This document shows, piece by piece, positions 53,054 through 62,909 of a stretch of 64,000 nt of DNA. Under the pieces are notes generated by a model. The model was not told the origin of the DNA and searched no databases. It saw nothing but the letters and a program-made list of their open reading frames with translations. This stretch comes from Nocardioides allogilvus (lineage in GTDB: Bacteria > Actinomycetota > Actinomycetes > Propionibacteriales > Nocardioidaceae), in NCBI RefSeq assembly GCF_003047285.1, contig NZ_PZYX01000010.1, positions 92,575 to 156,574 on the forward strand, written 5' to 3'. The position numbers were made by a program, and so were the translations under genes. Position 1 is the first letter of the stretch; each line of letters starts with the position of its first letter.

Positions 53054-53533
53054 GTGAACGGTGAGCAGATCTGGCTGGCGGCGGCCGCAGGTGGCGCGGT
53101 TGCGCTGATCCTGCTGCTGGCCTGCGCCCTGCTCTGGCGCACGTCGCGCCGGCTGCACGCGCGCATCGACGAGCTCGAGGCCGAGCAGGGGAGCGCGCCG
53201 CGACCGGCCGCTGCCGTGGAGACGGCCGAGCCGGCGACGTACGTCATCACCGCCATCGACGAGGTGCCCGAGACGCACACGGCCGTCGTCCCGGCGCGGA
53301 TCGACGGCCGGCTGTTCGCCGACATCGTGGCGCGCGAGAGCGTCGTCAAGGCGGCCGGGCTGGCGCACGGCCTGCGCCGCGCGCTGTCCGCGGAGACGCG
53401 CAACCGGATCCGCTTCGAGATGAAGCGCGAGGTCAAGCGCTCACGCAAGCAGCGCCGGGCCGACCTCAAGGCGGCGCTGCGCGAGCTGCAGGCGCGCGAG
53501 CGTGCCGGGACGCTCGGGGAGGACGCTGCCTGA
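53054..53533 (+). CDS. Hypothetical single-pass membrane protein
   Basis: A 159-residue protein. One helix (residues ~7-28, LAAAAGGAVALILLLACALLW) is followed by a cytoplasmic coiled-coil-like segment, a middle linker with TYVITAIDE, and a basic C-terminal helix (RIRFEMKREVKRSRKQRRAD). It is not assigned to a named family, but a protein of this design precedes the DUF6167 gene and alaS in many Nocardioides-type genomes. GTG 53054 follows a leaderless promoter. Its stop overlaps the next ATG. Confidence 0.8.
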   Translation: MNGEQIWLAAAAGGAVALILLLACALLWRTSRRLHARIDELEAEQGSAPRPAAAVETAEPATYVITAIDEVPETHTAVVPARIDGRLFADIVARESVVKAAGLAHGLRRALSAETRNRIRFEMKREVKRSRKQRRADLKAALRELQARERAGTLGEDAA

Positions 53534-53799
53534 TGGCCAGATCGCTTTGGTTCGTGGCCGGAGCGGGGGCGGGCGTCTATGCGATGTCCCGTGCCCGGCG
53601 GGCCGCCGAGGCCCTCACCGCCGACGGCCTGCGGGATCGGCTGAGCGGCGTCGGCGTGGGCATGAGAATGTTCCGCGACGAGGTCGCGGCCGGACAGGCC
53701 GAGAAGGAAACCGAGCTGCGGGAGCGGATGGGCCTCGTGCCCCATCGCATTCCCGAGCTCACCACCAGACAGACAGAGGGAACAGATGGACACCAGTGA
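53533..53799 (+). CDS. DUF6167-like small protein
   Basis: An 88-residue protein starting MARSLWFVAGAGAGVYAM, a short membrane-inserted start, followed by a helical part (RARRAAEALTADGLRDRLSG) and an ending that overlaps alaS by 14 bases. The sequence and position directly before alaS agree with the DUF6167 group of actinobacteria, of unknown function. The ATG overlaps the previous stop. Confidence 0.82.
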   Translation: MARSLWFVAGAGAGVYAMSRARRAAEALTADGLRDRLSGVGVGMRMFRDEVAAGQAEKETELRERMGLVPHRIPELTTRQTEGTDGHQ

Positions 53800-56449
53800 G
53801 ATCCGCCGCCGCTTCGTAGCGCACTTCGAAGCGGCCGGTCACACGCACGTTCCCTCGGCGAGCGTGTTGGCCAACGACCCCAACCTGCTCTTCGTGCCGG
53901 CCGGCATGGTGCCGTTCAAGCCCTATTTCCTGGGCCAGGAGACGCCGCCGTACGACCGTGCCGTCAGCGTCCAGAAGTGCGTGCGCACCCCCGACATCGA
54001 GGACGTCGGCAAGACGACCCGCCACGGCACCTTCTTCGAGATGTGCGGCAACTTCTCCTTCGGCGACTACTTCAAGGAGCGGGCGATCGAGCTCGCCTGG
54101 GACCTGATCACCAAGCCCGTCGGCGACGGCGGGTTCGGCCTCGAGGAGAGCAAGCTCTACCCGAGCGTCTACGTCGACGACCACGAGGCCGTCGACCTCT
54201 GGAAGAAGGTCTCCGGTCTGCCGGACGACCGCATCGCGCGCCTCGGCAAGAGTGAGAACTACTGGTCGATGGGCGTCCCCGGCCCCGGCGGCCCCTGCTC
54301 GGAGATCCTCTACGACCGCGGTCCGGCGTACGGCGCCGACGGCGACTTCGGCGCCGAGGACCGCTACCTCGAGATCTGGAACCTCGTCTTCATGCAGGAC
54401 GAGCTCTCCGCGGTGCGGTCCAAGGAGGACTTCGACATCGCCGGCTCGCTGCCGAAGAAGAACATCGACACCGGTATGGGCCTCGAGCGGGTTGCCTTCC
54501 TGCTCCAGGGCAAGAGCAACATGTACGAGATCGACGTGATGTTCCCCGTCATCCAGCGCGCCATGGAGCTCAGCGGCCGCACGTACGGCGCCAACCACGA
54601 GGACGACGTGCGCTTCCGGGTCGTCGCCGACCACGTCCGCAGCTCGATGATGCTCATCGGCGACGGCGTCACCCCCGGCAACGAGGGGCGCGGCTACGTC
54701 CTGCGGCGACTCCTGCGCCGCGCCGTACGCTCCATGCGCCTCCTCGGCTACGAGGACCCCGCGCTGCCCGAGCTGATGCCGATCTCCCGCGACAAGATGG
54801 GTGAGACCTACACCGACCTCGTCCGCGACTGGGAGCGCATCGCGCGAGTGGCGTACGGCGAGGAGGAGACGTTCCGCAAGACCCTGCAGGCCGGCACCCA
54901 GATCTTCGACCTGGCGGCCGGCGAGGCGAAGTCGGCCGGGGCGACCACCCTGGCCGGCGAGCAGGCCTTCGCGCTGCACGACACCTACGGCTTCCCGATC
55001 GACCTGACCCTGGAGATGGCCGCCGAGCAGGGCCTCGTCGTCGACGAGCCCGGCTTCCGCGCGCTGATGGCTCAGCAGCGCGACCGTGCCAAGGCGGACG
55101 CGAAGTCGAAGAAGGGCCAGCACGCCGACACCACCGTCTACCGCGGCATCCTCGACGCCAACGGTCCCACCGAGTGGCTGGCCTACGAGACCCTCGAGAC
55201 CGAGTCGCGGGCGCTGGCGCTGCTGTCCGGCGGGGGAGCGGCGAAGGTCCTCGGTGAGGGCGAGATCGGCGAGGTCGTCCTCGACCGCACGCCGTTCTAT
55301 GCCGAGTCCGGTGGCCAGGCCGCCGACGCGGGTGTCATCGACTTCGACGGCGGCCGCCTCGAGGTGCTCGACGTCCAGCGCCCGATCAAGGGGCTCGTCG
55401 TGCACCAGGTGCGCATCACCGAGGGCGAGCTGACCCCCGACGCGATCCTGCACGCCAAGGTGGACCCCGGCTGGCGCATCGGCGCCCGCCAGGCCCACTC
55501 CGGCACCCACGTCGTGCACGCCGCGCTGCGGCAGGTGCTCGGTCCGAGCGCGCTGCAGTCCGGCTCGTTCAACCGCCCCGGCTACCTCCGCCTCGACTTC
55601 GGCTGGACGCAGGCGCTCAGCCCGGGGCAGGTCCGTGAGATCGAGCAGGTCTCGCAGCAGGCGCTGCGCTCCGACCTGCCGGTGATGTGGGACTACATGA
55701 CCCTCGAGCAGGCCCGCGACTGGGGCGCGATCGCGCTCTTCGGCGAGACCTACGACAACACCAAGGTGCGCGTCGTCGAGATCGGCGGCCCCTGGTCGCG
55801 CGAGCTCTGCGGTGGCACGCACGTCGAGCACTCCTCGCAGATCGGCACCATCGTGGTGACCGGTGAGGCGAGCGTCGGCTCCGGCAGCCGCCGGATCGAG
55901 GCGTTCACCGGTGTCGAGGGCTTCGACTACCTCGCCCGTGAGCGCGACGTCGTCGGCCAGCTCACCACCTTGCTCAAGACCCAGCCCGACGACCTCGTCG
56001 GCCGCGTGAGCGACCTCGTCGACCGGCTCAAGTCGGTCGAGAAGGAGGTCGAGAAGGCGCGCGTGGCCCAGCTGCTCGCGGGCGGCGGCGCCCTCGCGGC
56101 GCAGGCGGCCGACGTCAACGGTGTGGCCGTGGTCGCCCACCGCGTCGACGGAGCGGGCGGCGGCGACGTACGCACCCTGGCCCTCGACGTACGCAGCAAG
56201 CTCGACCGCGCCGGCGCGGTCGTCATCGCGGGCGTGCAGGACGGCAAGATCGCCGTCGTCGTGGCCGTCAACGACGCCGCGCGCGAACGCGGAGTGAGCG
56301 CCAACCAGCTCGTGCGCACCGTCGGCGAGCTGATCGGCGGCAAGGGCGGCGGCAAGGACGACGTGGCCCAGGGTGGCGGCAGCGACGCCACCCGCCTCGA
56401 CGAGGCGCTGGCCCTGGTCAGCACCGAGATCGCCCGGACGGCCGGCTGA
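53786..56449 (+). CDS. alaS: Alanyl-tRNA synthetase
   Basis: An 887-residue class II AlaRS. The catalytic core begins IRRRFVAHFEAAGHTHVPSAS, with FFEMCGNFSFGDYFKE and the active-site segment NYWSMGVPGPGGPCSEI. The editing domain has the zinc ligands in HSGTHVVHAALRQVLG and CGGTHVEHSSQIG. A C-terminal DHHA1/C-Ala domain ends with Gly-rich KGGGKDDVAQGGGSD. GAGGGA lies before the ATG although it is inside the upstream gene. It is followed after three bases by ruvX. Confidence 0.97.
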   Translation: MDTSEIRRRFVAHFEAAGHTHVPSASVLANDPNLLFVPAGMVPFKPYFLGQETPPYDRAVSVQKCVRTPDIEDVGKTTRHGTFFEMCGNFSFGDYFKERAIELAWDLITKPVGDGGFGLEESKLYPSVYVDDHEAVDLWKKVSGLPDDRIARLGKSENYWSMGVPGPGGPCSEILYDRGPAYGADGDFGAEDRYLEIWNLVFMQDELSAVRSKEDFDIAGSLPKKNIDTGMGLERVAFLLQGKSNMYEIDVMFPVIQRAMELSGRTYGANHEDDVRFRVVADHVRSSMMLIGDGVTPGNEGRGYVLRRLLRRAVRSMRLLGYEDPALPELMPISRDKMGETYTDLVRDWERIARVAYGEEETFRKTLQAGTQIFDLAAGEAKSAGATTLAGEQAFALHDTYGFPIDLTLEMAAEQGLVVDEPGFRALMAQQRDRAKADAKSKKGQHADTTVYRGILDANGPTEWLAYETLETESRALALLSGGGAAKVLGEGEIGEVVLDRTPFYAESGGQAADAGVIDFDGGRLEVLDVQRPIKGLVVHQVRITEGELTPDAILHAKVDPGWRIGARQAHSGTHVVHAALRQVLGPSALQSGSFNRPGYLRLDFGWTQALSPGQVREIEQVSQQALRSDLPVMWDYMTLEQARDWGAIALFGETYDNTKVRVVEIGGPWSRELCGGTHVEHSSQIGTIVVTGEASVGSGSRRIEAFTGVEGFDYLARERDVVGQLTTLLKTQPDDLVGRVSDLVDRLKSVEKEVEKARVAQLLAGGGALAAQAADVNGVAVVAHRVDGAGGGDVRTLALDVRSKLDRAGAVVIAGVQDGKIAVVVAVNDAARERGVSANQLVRTVGELIGGKGGGKDDVAQGGGSDATRLDEALALVSTEIARTAG

Positions 56450-56452
56450 CGC

Positions 56453-56911
56453 ATGCGCTTCGGAACCCGGCTCGGCCTCGATCCCGGAGACGCCCGCATC
56501 GGCGTCGCCCGCAGCGACCCCTCGGGCTTCCTGGCGACGCCGGTCGAGACCGTACGGCGAGGCAGGGGAGACGTGTCCCGGCTGCGGCGACTCGTCGAGG
56601 AGCTCGAGGCGGTCGAGGTCGTCGTCGGCCTGCCGAAGTCGCTCTCCGGCGGCGAGGGACCGTCCGCGGTCAAGGTGCGCGAGTTCGCGGGTGCACTGGC
56701 GCGGCAGATTGCCCCCGTGCCCGTGAGGCTGTGTGATGAGCGCCTGACTACGGTGTCCGCGGAGTCGATGCTCCGCGACCGTGGTCGCAAGGGACAGGAT
56801 CGACGGTCCGTGGTCGACATGGCCGCCGCCGTACTCATCCTGCAGAACGCACTGGACACCGAACGCGCGAGTGGCAACGCGCCTGGAGAGATCGTCGAGG
56901 TCAGCGAGTGA
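56453..56911 (+). CDS. ruvX: Holliday junction resolvase RuvX (YqgF)
   Basis: A 152-residue RNase-H-fold protein. The N-terminal acidic site is LGLDPGDARIGVARSD, then VVVGLPKSLSGGEGPSA, LCDERLTTVSAE, and RRSVVDMAAAVLILQ, which holds the last catalytic Asp. Members resolve recombination intermediates or mature 16S rRNA. It is coupled to alaS (three-base gap) and its stop overlaps the mltG GTG. Confidence 0.95.
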   Translation: MRFGTRLGLDPGDARIGVARSDPSGFLATPVETVRRGRGDVSRLRRLVEELEAVEVVVGLPKSLSGGEGPSAVKVREFAGALARQIAPVPVRLCDERLTTVSAESMLRDRGRKGQDRRSVVDMAAAVLILQNALDTERASGNAPGEIVEVSE

Positions 56912-58056
56912 GTGACGAGATGCCCGTCGAGGACGACGGCTACTACGAGGGCGGGACTCGCCGCGCCAGGAAGAAGCGCGGCTTCTCCGGCTGCCTGGCT
57001 GTGCTCGTCGCGCTGGCCGTGCTGGTGGGCGGCTTCTACTTCGTCGTCACCAAGGGCGTCGACTGGGTCTCCGACCAGTTCTCCAGCGCCGAGGACTTCC
57101 CCGGCCCGGGCCAGGGCGAGGTGACCTTCGAGGTCGCCGAGGGCGACGCGACCGCCGAGATCGGCCGCAACCTCAAGGCCGAGGGCGTGGTCGCCTCCGT
57201 GCAGGCCTTCCTCGACGCGGCCGCCGCCGATCCCGACTCCACCGGGATCCAGGTCGGCTTCTATGCCATGAAGCAGGAGATGGCGGCCGAGGACGCGCTC
57301 CAGGTGCTGCTCGACCCGGCCAACCAGGTCAAGAGCACCGTGACGGTGCCCGAGGGCCTGCGGGTCGAGGACACGATCTCACTGCTGGCGCAGGAGACCG
57401 AGTGGGGCGAGGCGAAGTGGAACGCCGCCCTCAACGACGACGAGGCCATCGGCCTTCCCGACTACGCCGAGGGCAACCCGGAGGGCTACCTCTTCCCGGC
57501 GACCTACGAGATCGGTCCGAAGGACAAGCCCAAGGACATCCTCGCCGCGATGGTCGCCCGTTGGCAGCAGGCGGCCGACGAGGCGGGCCTCGAGGAGAAG
57601 GCCGCCGAGCTGGGCAAGACGCCGGCCGAGCTGATGATCATCGCCTCGCTGGTCGAGGCCGAGGGGCGTGGCGACGACATGCCGAAGATCGCCCGGGTCA
57701 TCTACAACCGGCTCGACGGCCCCGGCGACAAGGCCGGCACCAACGGCCTGCTCCAGATCGACGCGTCGGTCAACTACGGCCTCGACCAGGAGCTGGGTGT
57801 CGCGCTGACGACCGAGCAGCTCCAGGTCGACACGCCCTACAACACCTACGAGAACGTCGGCCTGCCCCCGACGCCGATCGAGGCCCCGGGCGACGCCGCC
57901 ATCGCGGCAGCGGCCAACCCGGCGGAGGGCGACTGGTACTACTACGTGACCGTCGACCTGTCGACCGGCGAGACCAAGTTCGCCGAGACCTACGACGAGT
58001 TCCTGGGCTACAAGTCTGAGCTCACGGAGTACTGCACCACGTCCGACGCCTGCTGA
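56908..58056 (+). CDS. mltG: Endolytic transglycosylase MltG
   Basis: A 382-residue membrane-anchored peptidoglycan enzyme that cuts nascent glycan chains. A short acidic cytoplasmic start and a basic patch (RRARKKRG) precede one helix (residues ~27-47). The YceG fold is seen in TVPEGLRVEDTISLLAQ, the catalytic Glu250 in SLVEAEGRGDDMPKIARVIYNRL (abbreviated), and NTYENVGLPPTPIEAPG. GTG 56908 overlaps ruvX. The stop overlaps the aroE ATG (TGATG). Confidence 0.96.
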   Translation: MSDEMPVEDDGYYEGGTRRARKKRGFSGCLAVLVALAVLVGGFYFVVTKGVDWVSDQFSSAEDFPGPGQGEVTFEVAEGDATAEIGRNLKAEGVVASVQAFLDAAAADPDSTGIQVGFYAMKQEMAAEDALQVLLDPANQVKSTVTVPEGLRVEDTISLLAQETEWGEAKWNAALNDDEAIGLPDYAEGNPEGYLFPATYEIGPKDKPKDILAAMVARWQQAADEAGLEEKAAELGKTPAELMIIASLVEAEGRGDDMPKIARVIYNRLDGPGDKAGTNGLLQIDASVNYGLDQELGVALTTEQLQVDTPYNTYENVGLPPTPIEAPGDAAIAAAANPAEGDWYYYVTVDLSTGETKFAETYDEFLGYKSELTEYCTTSDAC

Positions 58057-58877
58057 TGGGACGCCGCTGCGGGGTGCTCGGTGACCCGGTCGAGCACTCC
58101 CTGTCCCCGGTGCTGCACGCCGCTGGCTATGCAGCGCTCGGCCTGGACTGGTCGTACGCCGCCCACCGAGTCGCCTCCGGTGGGTTGCCGGACTTCCTGG
58201 CCGGCCTGGACGAGGAGTGGCGAGGCCTGTCGCTGACCATGCCGCTCAAGCGCGAGGCGGTGCCGCTCGTCGACGAGCTGAGCGAGCGGGCCCGCCTGGC
58301 CGGCGCCGCGAACACGATCGTGCTCGACGACGACGGTCGGAGCAGGGGCGACAACACCGACATCCCCGGCGCGATCGCCGCGATCCGCGAACGCACCAGC
58401 GCCCCCTTGGCGACAGCCGCGATCATCGGCGGGGGAGCGACCGCGACCTCGGTCGGGCTCGCGCTCGCCGACCTCGGTGTCCGGCGCCTGGAGATCGTCG
58501 TGCGCGACCCCGAGCGCGCGTTCGAGACGTGCGAGGCCGTGCGGGCCCACCCCGGCAGGCCCGAGCTGACCGTGAGCCGGCTCGACGAGGTGACGGTCCT
58601 CGACGTCGACCTGGTCGCCTCCACGATCCCTGCTGAGGCACAGGACCAGCGCCTCGTCGACGCGTGCGGCGCCGTACCCACCATCTTCGAGATCGTCTAC
58701 CACCCCTGGCCGACCCCGCTCGTGGCGTCGATCGGCAACCGCGTGCTCGTCAGCGGGTTCGACCTGCTCCTGCACCAGGCGGCCGTCCAGTTCGAGCTGT
58801 TCACCGGCGAGGCCGCACCGCTCGCCGCCATGCGCACGGCCGGGGAGCGGGCCCTCATCGCCAGGAGCGTGTCATGA
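58056..58877 (+). CDS. aroE: Shikimate dehydrogenase
   Basis: A 273-residue enzyme reducing 3-dehydroshikimate to shikimate. Substrate-site motifs are GDPVEHSLSPVLHAAG, LTMPLKREA with the catalytic Lys, and GDNTDIPG with the catalytic Asp. The nucleotide-binding turn is IIGGGATATSVGLAL. It opens the shikimate gene run and overlaps the prepilin peptidase gene by four bases. Confidence 0.95.
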   Translation: MGRRCGVLGDPVEHSLSPVLHAAGYAALGLDWSYAAHRVASGGLPDFLAGLDEEWRGLSLTMPLKREAVPLVDELSERARLAGAANTIVLDDDGRSRGDNTDIPGAIAAIRERTSAPLATAAIIGGGATATSVGLALADLGVRRLEIVVRDPERAFETCEAVRAHPGRPELTVSRLDEVTVLDVDLVASTIPAEAQDQRLVDACGAVPTIFEIVYHPWPTPLVASIGNRVLVSGFDLLLHQAAVQFELFTGEAAPLAAMRTAGERALIARSVS

Positions 58878-59566
58878 GCGCGGTGCTCGTGGCTGTCCTC
58901 TGCGCGGCGCTCGGAGTGCTGGTGCCGCGGCTGATCGCGGCCGTCCCCGAGCCCGACGAGCCGGCCGAGGACAAGCAGCCCTACGCCGACATCGCCGCCA
59001 GGCCCGGGCTCGCATGGCAGTCCGCGCTGATCTGCGCCGTGATCGGCGCGCTCATCGGTGGGGCGGTCGGGCTCGACTTGGCGTTGCTCTTCCTGGTCCC
59101 GCTCGTCCCCGTCGGCGTGGCGCTCGCGCTCATCGACTGGCGCACGCGCCTGCTGCCGACGCGGATCATCGCGCCGACCTACCTCGTGCTGGTGCCGCTC
59201 GTCGTGATCGCCGCCCTCGCCAGCGGCGAGCCCCGGCTCCTGCTCCTCGCCGCCATCGGCTGGGCCGTGATGGGCGGCCTCTACCTCCTGCTGTGGCTCA
59301 TCCACCCGGCCGGCATGGGCTATGGCGACGTCCGGCTCAGCGGCATCCTCGGCATCGTGCTCGGCTACCTCGGCTGGCAGGAGCTCGCGCTCGGCAGCTG
59401 GTCGGGATTCCTGCTCGGCGGCATCGGAGGGGCGCTGCTCGCCGCGTTCAAGGTGGTCGACAGGAGGCACAACCCGTTCGGGCCGTGGATGCTGATCGGT
59501 GCGCTCGCCGGCATCGTCGTGGGCCCGGCGTTCGCGGTGTGGATGTGGGGCGATCTCGCCGCCTGA
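58874..59566 (+). CDS. Prepilin peptidase (A24 family)
   Basis: A 230-residue membrane aspartyl protease that trims and may methylate type IV prepilins. The two catalytic Asp lie in LIDWRTRLLPTRI and MGYGDVRLSG; about seven helices are predicted. The N-terminal zinc-binding loop of PilD is missing, as in most actinobacterial TadV/A24 proteins. No pilin or tad genes are in the window, but this placement in the aro gene cluster is conserved among actinobacteria. The ATG overlaps the aroE stop. Confidence 0.92.
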   Translation: MSAVLVAVLCAALGVLVPRLIAAVPEPDEPAEDKQPYADIAARPGLAWQSALICAVIGALIGGAVGLDLALLFLVPLVPVGVALALIDWRTRLLPTRIIAPTYLVLVPLVVIAALASGEPRLLLLAAIGWAVMGGLYLLLWLIHPAGMGYGDVRLSGILGIVLGYLGWQELALGSWSGFLLGGIGGALLAAFKVVDRRHNPFGPWMLIGALAGIVVGPAFAVWMWGDLAA

Positions 59567-59609
59567 CGGCGGCGCGGTGGCACACGTGCCCACGTGAAAG
59601 ACTGCGCGC

Positions 59610-60788
59610 ATGCTGCGTTGGCTCACTGCGGGCGAGTCCCACGGCCCCTCCCTGGTCGCCATTCTCGAGGGAATGCCCGCCCACGTCCGGATCACCACTG
59701 CCGACATCGACGACGCCCTCGCGCGCCGCCGCCTGGGCTACGGCCGCGGTGCGCGGATGAAGTTCGAGGCCGACGAGGTCACGATCACCGGCGGCGTCCG
59801 CCACGGCGAGACGATGGGCGGCCCGGTCGCGATCCAGGTCGGCAACACCGAGTGGCCCAAGTGGGAGAAGGTCATGGCCGCCGACCCGGTCGACCCGGCC
59901 GAGCTCGACGTGCTGGCGCGCAACGCCGCCCTCACCCGCCCGCGTCCCGGCCACGCCGACCTCGCGGGCATGCAGAAGTACGACTTCGACGAGGCCCGCC
60001 CGATCCTCGAACGCGCCTCCGCCCGTGAGACCGCAGCGCGGGTCGCGCTCGGTCGCGTGGCCGCCCACTTCCTCTACCAGGCCGTCGGCGCCGAGATCGT
60101 CAGCCACGTCATCGAGCTCGGCGGCGTCCGCGCCCCCGACGGACTGATCCCGGAACCGGGTGACGTCGAGCGCCTCGACGCCGACCCCGTGCGCTGCCTC
60201 GATACCGACACCAGCGCCGGCATGGTCGCGCGCATCGACCAGGCCCACAAGGACGGCGACACCCTCGGCGGCATCGTCGAGGTCGTCGTGCACGGCCTCC
60301 CGCCGGGTCTCGGCTCGCACGTCCACTGGGACCGCCGCCTCGACGCGCGCCTCGCCGGCGCGCTGATGGGCATCCAGGCGATCAAGGGCGTCGAGGTCGG
60401 TGACGGCTTCGCGACCGCGGCCACCCCCGGCTCCCTCGCCCACGACGAGATCGTCTCCACCCCCGAGGGCCTGCGCCGCACGTCCGGTCGCTCCGGCGGC
60501 ACCGAGGGCGGCATGACCACCGGGGAGATCCTGCGGGTGCGGGCTGCCATGAAGCCGATCGCGACCGTGCCGCGCGCGCTGCGCACGGTCGACGTCGCCA
60601 CCGGCGAGGACGCCGTCGCGCACCACCAGCGCTCGGACGTGTGCGCCGTGCCGGCCGCCGGCATCGTGGCCGAGGCCATGGTCGCGCTGGTGCTCGCCGA
60701 CGCCGTGATCGAGAAGTTCGGCGGTGACTCGGTGCGCGAGACCCGCCGCAACGCCGAGTCCTACCTCGACACGCTGCGCTTCCGATGA
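59610..60788 (+). CDS. aroC: Chorismate synthase
   Basis: A 392-residue FMN-dependent enzyme catalysing the last shikimate-pathway step. Family signatures are [20 protein letters not shown] (start), [33 protein letters not shown] and [21 protein letters not shown] before the ATG is a poor ribosome binding site. It overlaps aroK by four bases. Confidence 0.97.
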   Translation: MLRWLTAGESHGPSLVAILEGMPAHVRITTADIDDALARRRLGYGRGARMKFEADEVTITGGVRHGETMGGPVAIQVGNTEWPKWEKVMAADPVDPAELDVLARNAALTRPRPGHADLAGMQKYDFDEARPILERASARETAARVALGRVAAHFLYQAVGAEIVSHVIELGGVRAPDGLIPEPGDVERLDADPVRCLDTDTSAGMVARIDQAHKDGDTLGGIVEVVVHGLPPGLGSHVHWDRRLDARLAGALMGIQAIKGVEVGDGFATAATPGSLAHDEIVSTPEGLRRTSGRSGGTEGGMTTGEILRVRAAMKPIATVPRALRTVDVATGEDAVAHHQRSDVCAVPAAGIVAEAMVALVLADAVIEKFGGDSVRETRRNAESYLDTLRFR

Positions 60789-61285
60789 CACCCAAGGTCG
60801 TCCTGATCGGTCCCATGGGCGCCGGCAAGACCACCGTGGCGTCGCTGCTCGCCGACGCCTGGGGCGTCGGCGCGCGCGACACCGACGCCGACATCGAGGC
60901 CCGTGAGGGCCGCGAGATCTCCGAGATCTTCGTCGACTCCGGCGAGGCGCACTTCCGCGCGCTGGAAGCCACGGCCGTCGCCGAGGCCCTCGCGGCGCAC
61001 GACGGTGTGCTCTCGCTCGGCGGGGGAGCCGTGCTCGACCCGGCGACCCGCGACCTGCTCGACGGCACCACCGTGGTCTTCCTGCGCGTCGGCCTCTCCG
61101 AGGCGGTCAAGCGCGTCGGGCTCGGCGTCGGACGCCCGCTGCTGCTCGGCAACGTCCGGTCCCGGATCAAGGCGCTGCTCGACGAGCGCACCCCCATCTA
61201 CGAAGCCGCGGCCACCCACGTGGTCGACACCGACGGGCGGAGTCCCGACGAGGTCGCGGCGGAAGTCCTGGAGCTGCTCGGATGA
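60785..61285 (+). CDS. aroK: Shikimate kinase
   Basis: A 166-residue P-loop kinase that phosphorylates shikimate. Walker A is GPMGAGKTT (from Gly9); the shikimate-binding segments are [18 protein letters not shown] and [10 protein letters not shown], and the lid contains GVGRPLLLG. The ATG overlaps the aroC stop and the stop overlaps aroB. Confidence 0.96.
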   Translation: MTPKVVLIGPMGAGKTTVASLLADAWGVGARDTDADIEAREGREISEIFVDSGEAHFRALEATAVAEALAAHDGVLSLGGGAVLDPATRDLLDGTTVVFLRVGLSEAVKRVGLGVGRPLLLGNVRSRIKALLDERTPIYEAAATHVVDTDGRSPDEVAAEVLELLG

Positions 61286-62391
61286 ACGACACGACCCTGC
61301 ACGTGGGCGGCGCATCGCCGTACGACGTCGTCATCGGGCGCGACCTGGCCGGTCGGCTGCCCGCGATCCTGGGCGACTCGGTCCAGCGCGTCGCGGTGTT
61401 GTACGCCGGTGAGCTGGCCGAGCAGGTGCAGCCGCTGGTCGACCTGCTGGTCCAGGACTACGACGTGCTTGCCCTCGGCCTGCCCGACGGCGAGCGCGCC
61501 AAGACCGCGCCCGTCGCCTCGGACTGCTGGGAGGCGCTGGGCGAGTCCGGCTTCACCCGCTCCGACGCCGTCGTCACCTTCGGCGGTGGCGCCACCACCG
61601 ACCTCGGCGGCTTCGTCGCCGCGAGCTGGCTGCGCGGCGTGCGGGTCGTGCACGTGCCGACCACCGTGCTGGCCATGGTCGACGCCGCGGTCGGCGGCAA
61701 GACCGGGATCAACACCGGCGCCGGCAAGAACCTCGTCGGCGCCTTCCACGAGCCCGCTGGCGTGCTCTGCGACCTGTCGCTGCTCAGCACCCTGCCGCGC
61801 GAGGAGCTCGTCGCCGGGCTGGGCGAGGTCGTCAAGTGCGGCTTCATCGCCGACCCGGTCATCCTCGACCTCGTCGAGGCCACCGACCCGGCCGCCCTGA
61901 CCGCCGACTCCGACGTCACCCGCGAGCTGATCGAGCGGGCGATCCGGGTCAAGATCGACGTCGTCGTCGACGACCTCCGCGAGACGGGCGGAGTCGACGG
62001 CCACCCCGGGCGCGAGGTGCTCAACTACGGCCACACCCTCGCGCACGCGATCGAGCGCACCAGCGGCTACGCCGTGCGCCACGGTGAGGCCGTCGCGATC
62101 GGATCGGTGTACGTCGCCGAGCTGGCCGCGCGCGCCGGCGCCCTCGACCCCGCGCTGGTCGAGCGCCACCGCACCGCCTTCGGCCGCGTCGGGCTGCCGA
62201 CGACCTATGCCGACGCGTCCTTCGAGGACCTGCACGACGCGATGAAGGTCGACAAGAAGTCGCGCGGCAACCAGCTCCGCTTCGTGGTGCTCGACGACCT
62301 CGGCAAGCCCCGGATCCTGGCCGGTCCGAGCGAGGACGACCTGCGGGCGGCCTACTCGGCGATCAGCGGGGCCATCGGGGGACAGCCGTGA
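61282..62391 (+). CDS. aroB: 3-dehydroquinate synthase
   Basis: A 369-residue NAD- and metal-dependent enzyme. Family segments are TFGGGATTDLGGFVAASWLRG (shown partly), VPTTVLAMVDAAVGGKTGIN, and the metal-binding HTLAHAIE with GLGEVVKCGFIAD. It makes the first cyclic intermediate of the pathway. Coupled to aroK upstream and aroQ downstream by four-base overlaps. Confidence 0.97.
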   Translation: MNDTTLHVGGASPYDVVIGRDLAGRLPAILGDSVQRVAVLYAGELAEQVQPLVDLLVQDYDVLALGLPDGERAKTAPVASDCWEALGESGFTRSDAVVTFGGGATTDLGGFVAASWLRGVRVVHVPTTVLAMVDAAVGGKTGINTGAGKNLVGAFHEPAGVLCDLSLLSTLPREELVAGLGEVVKCGFIADPVILDLVEATDPAALTADSDVTRELIERAIRVKIDVVVDDLRETGGVDGHPGREVLNYGHTLAHAIERTSGYAVRHGEAVAIGSVYVAELAARAGALDPALVERHRTAFGRVGLPTTYADASFEDLHDAMKVDKKSRGNQLRFVVLDDLGKPRILAGPSEDDLRAAYSAISGAIGGQP

Positions 62392-62846
62392 AGGTCCTCG
62401 TCCTGAACGGTCCCAACCTCGGTCGCCTCGGTCGCCGCCAGCCCGAGATCTACGGCCACACGACCCACGCCGAGCTCGCCGCCCAGTGCGTCGCGTGGGG
62501 CGCCGAGCTCGGCCTCGAGGTCGAGGTGCGCCAGACCAACCACGAGGGCGAGCTGCTCGACTGGCTCAACGCCGCCGCCGACGACGCGACCCCGGTCGTG
62601 CTCAACGCCGGCGCGTGGACGCACTACTCCCTCGCCCTCTGGGACGCCTGCGCCCAGCTGGGTGCGCCGCTGGTCGAGGTGCACATCTCCGACCCGAAGC
62701 AGCGCCCCGAGGAGTTCCGGCACACCTCCGTGGTCGAGCCGCACGCGATCGAGACGATCGCCGGCCGCGGGATCGACGGCTACCGCGACGCCCTGGAGAC
62801 GATCGCCCGAGCGGCCGATTCCGGCCAGTCCGCCCTCGCCCCCTAG
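62388..62846 (+). CDS. aroQ: Type II 3-dehydroquinate dehydratase
   Basis: A 152-residue type II dehydroquinase (dodecameric, flavodoxin-like). The start KVLVLNGPNLGRLGRRQPEIYG includes the active-site Arg and Tyr, RQTNHEGELLDWL the substrate loop, LNAGAWTHYSLAL the Asn-Ala-Gly motif, and EVHISDPKQRPEEFRHTS the catalytic His region (abbreviated). The loop Asp-Pro-Lys-Gln-Arg differs from the more common Asn-Val-His-Ala-Arg. GTG 62388 overlaps the aroB stop. Confidence 0.95.
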   Translation: MKVLVLNGPNLGRLGRRQPEIYGHTTHAELAAQCVAWGAELGLEVEVRQTNHEGELLDWLNAAADDATPVVLNAGAWTHYSLALWDACAQLGAPLVEVHISDPKQRPEEFRHTSVVEPHAIETIAGRGIDGYRDALETIARAADSGQSALAP

Positions 62847-62849
62847 ACT
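62844..62849 (+). promoter_or_regulatory. Candidate -10 element of efp-nusB
   Basis: TAGACT overlaps the aroQ stop codon and lies 60 bases before the efp ATG. Confidence 0.4.
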
Positions 62850-62909
62850 TGACCCTCGGCCCCGACGGGCCGTTCGTACATCCGCGAAGAGAAGGCTGGA
62901 CAGAGCGCC

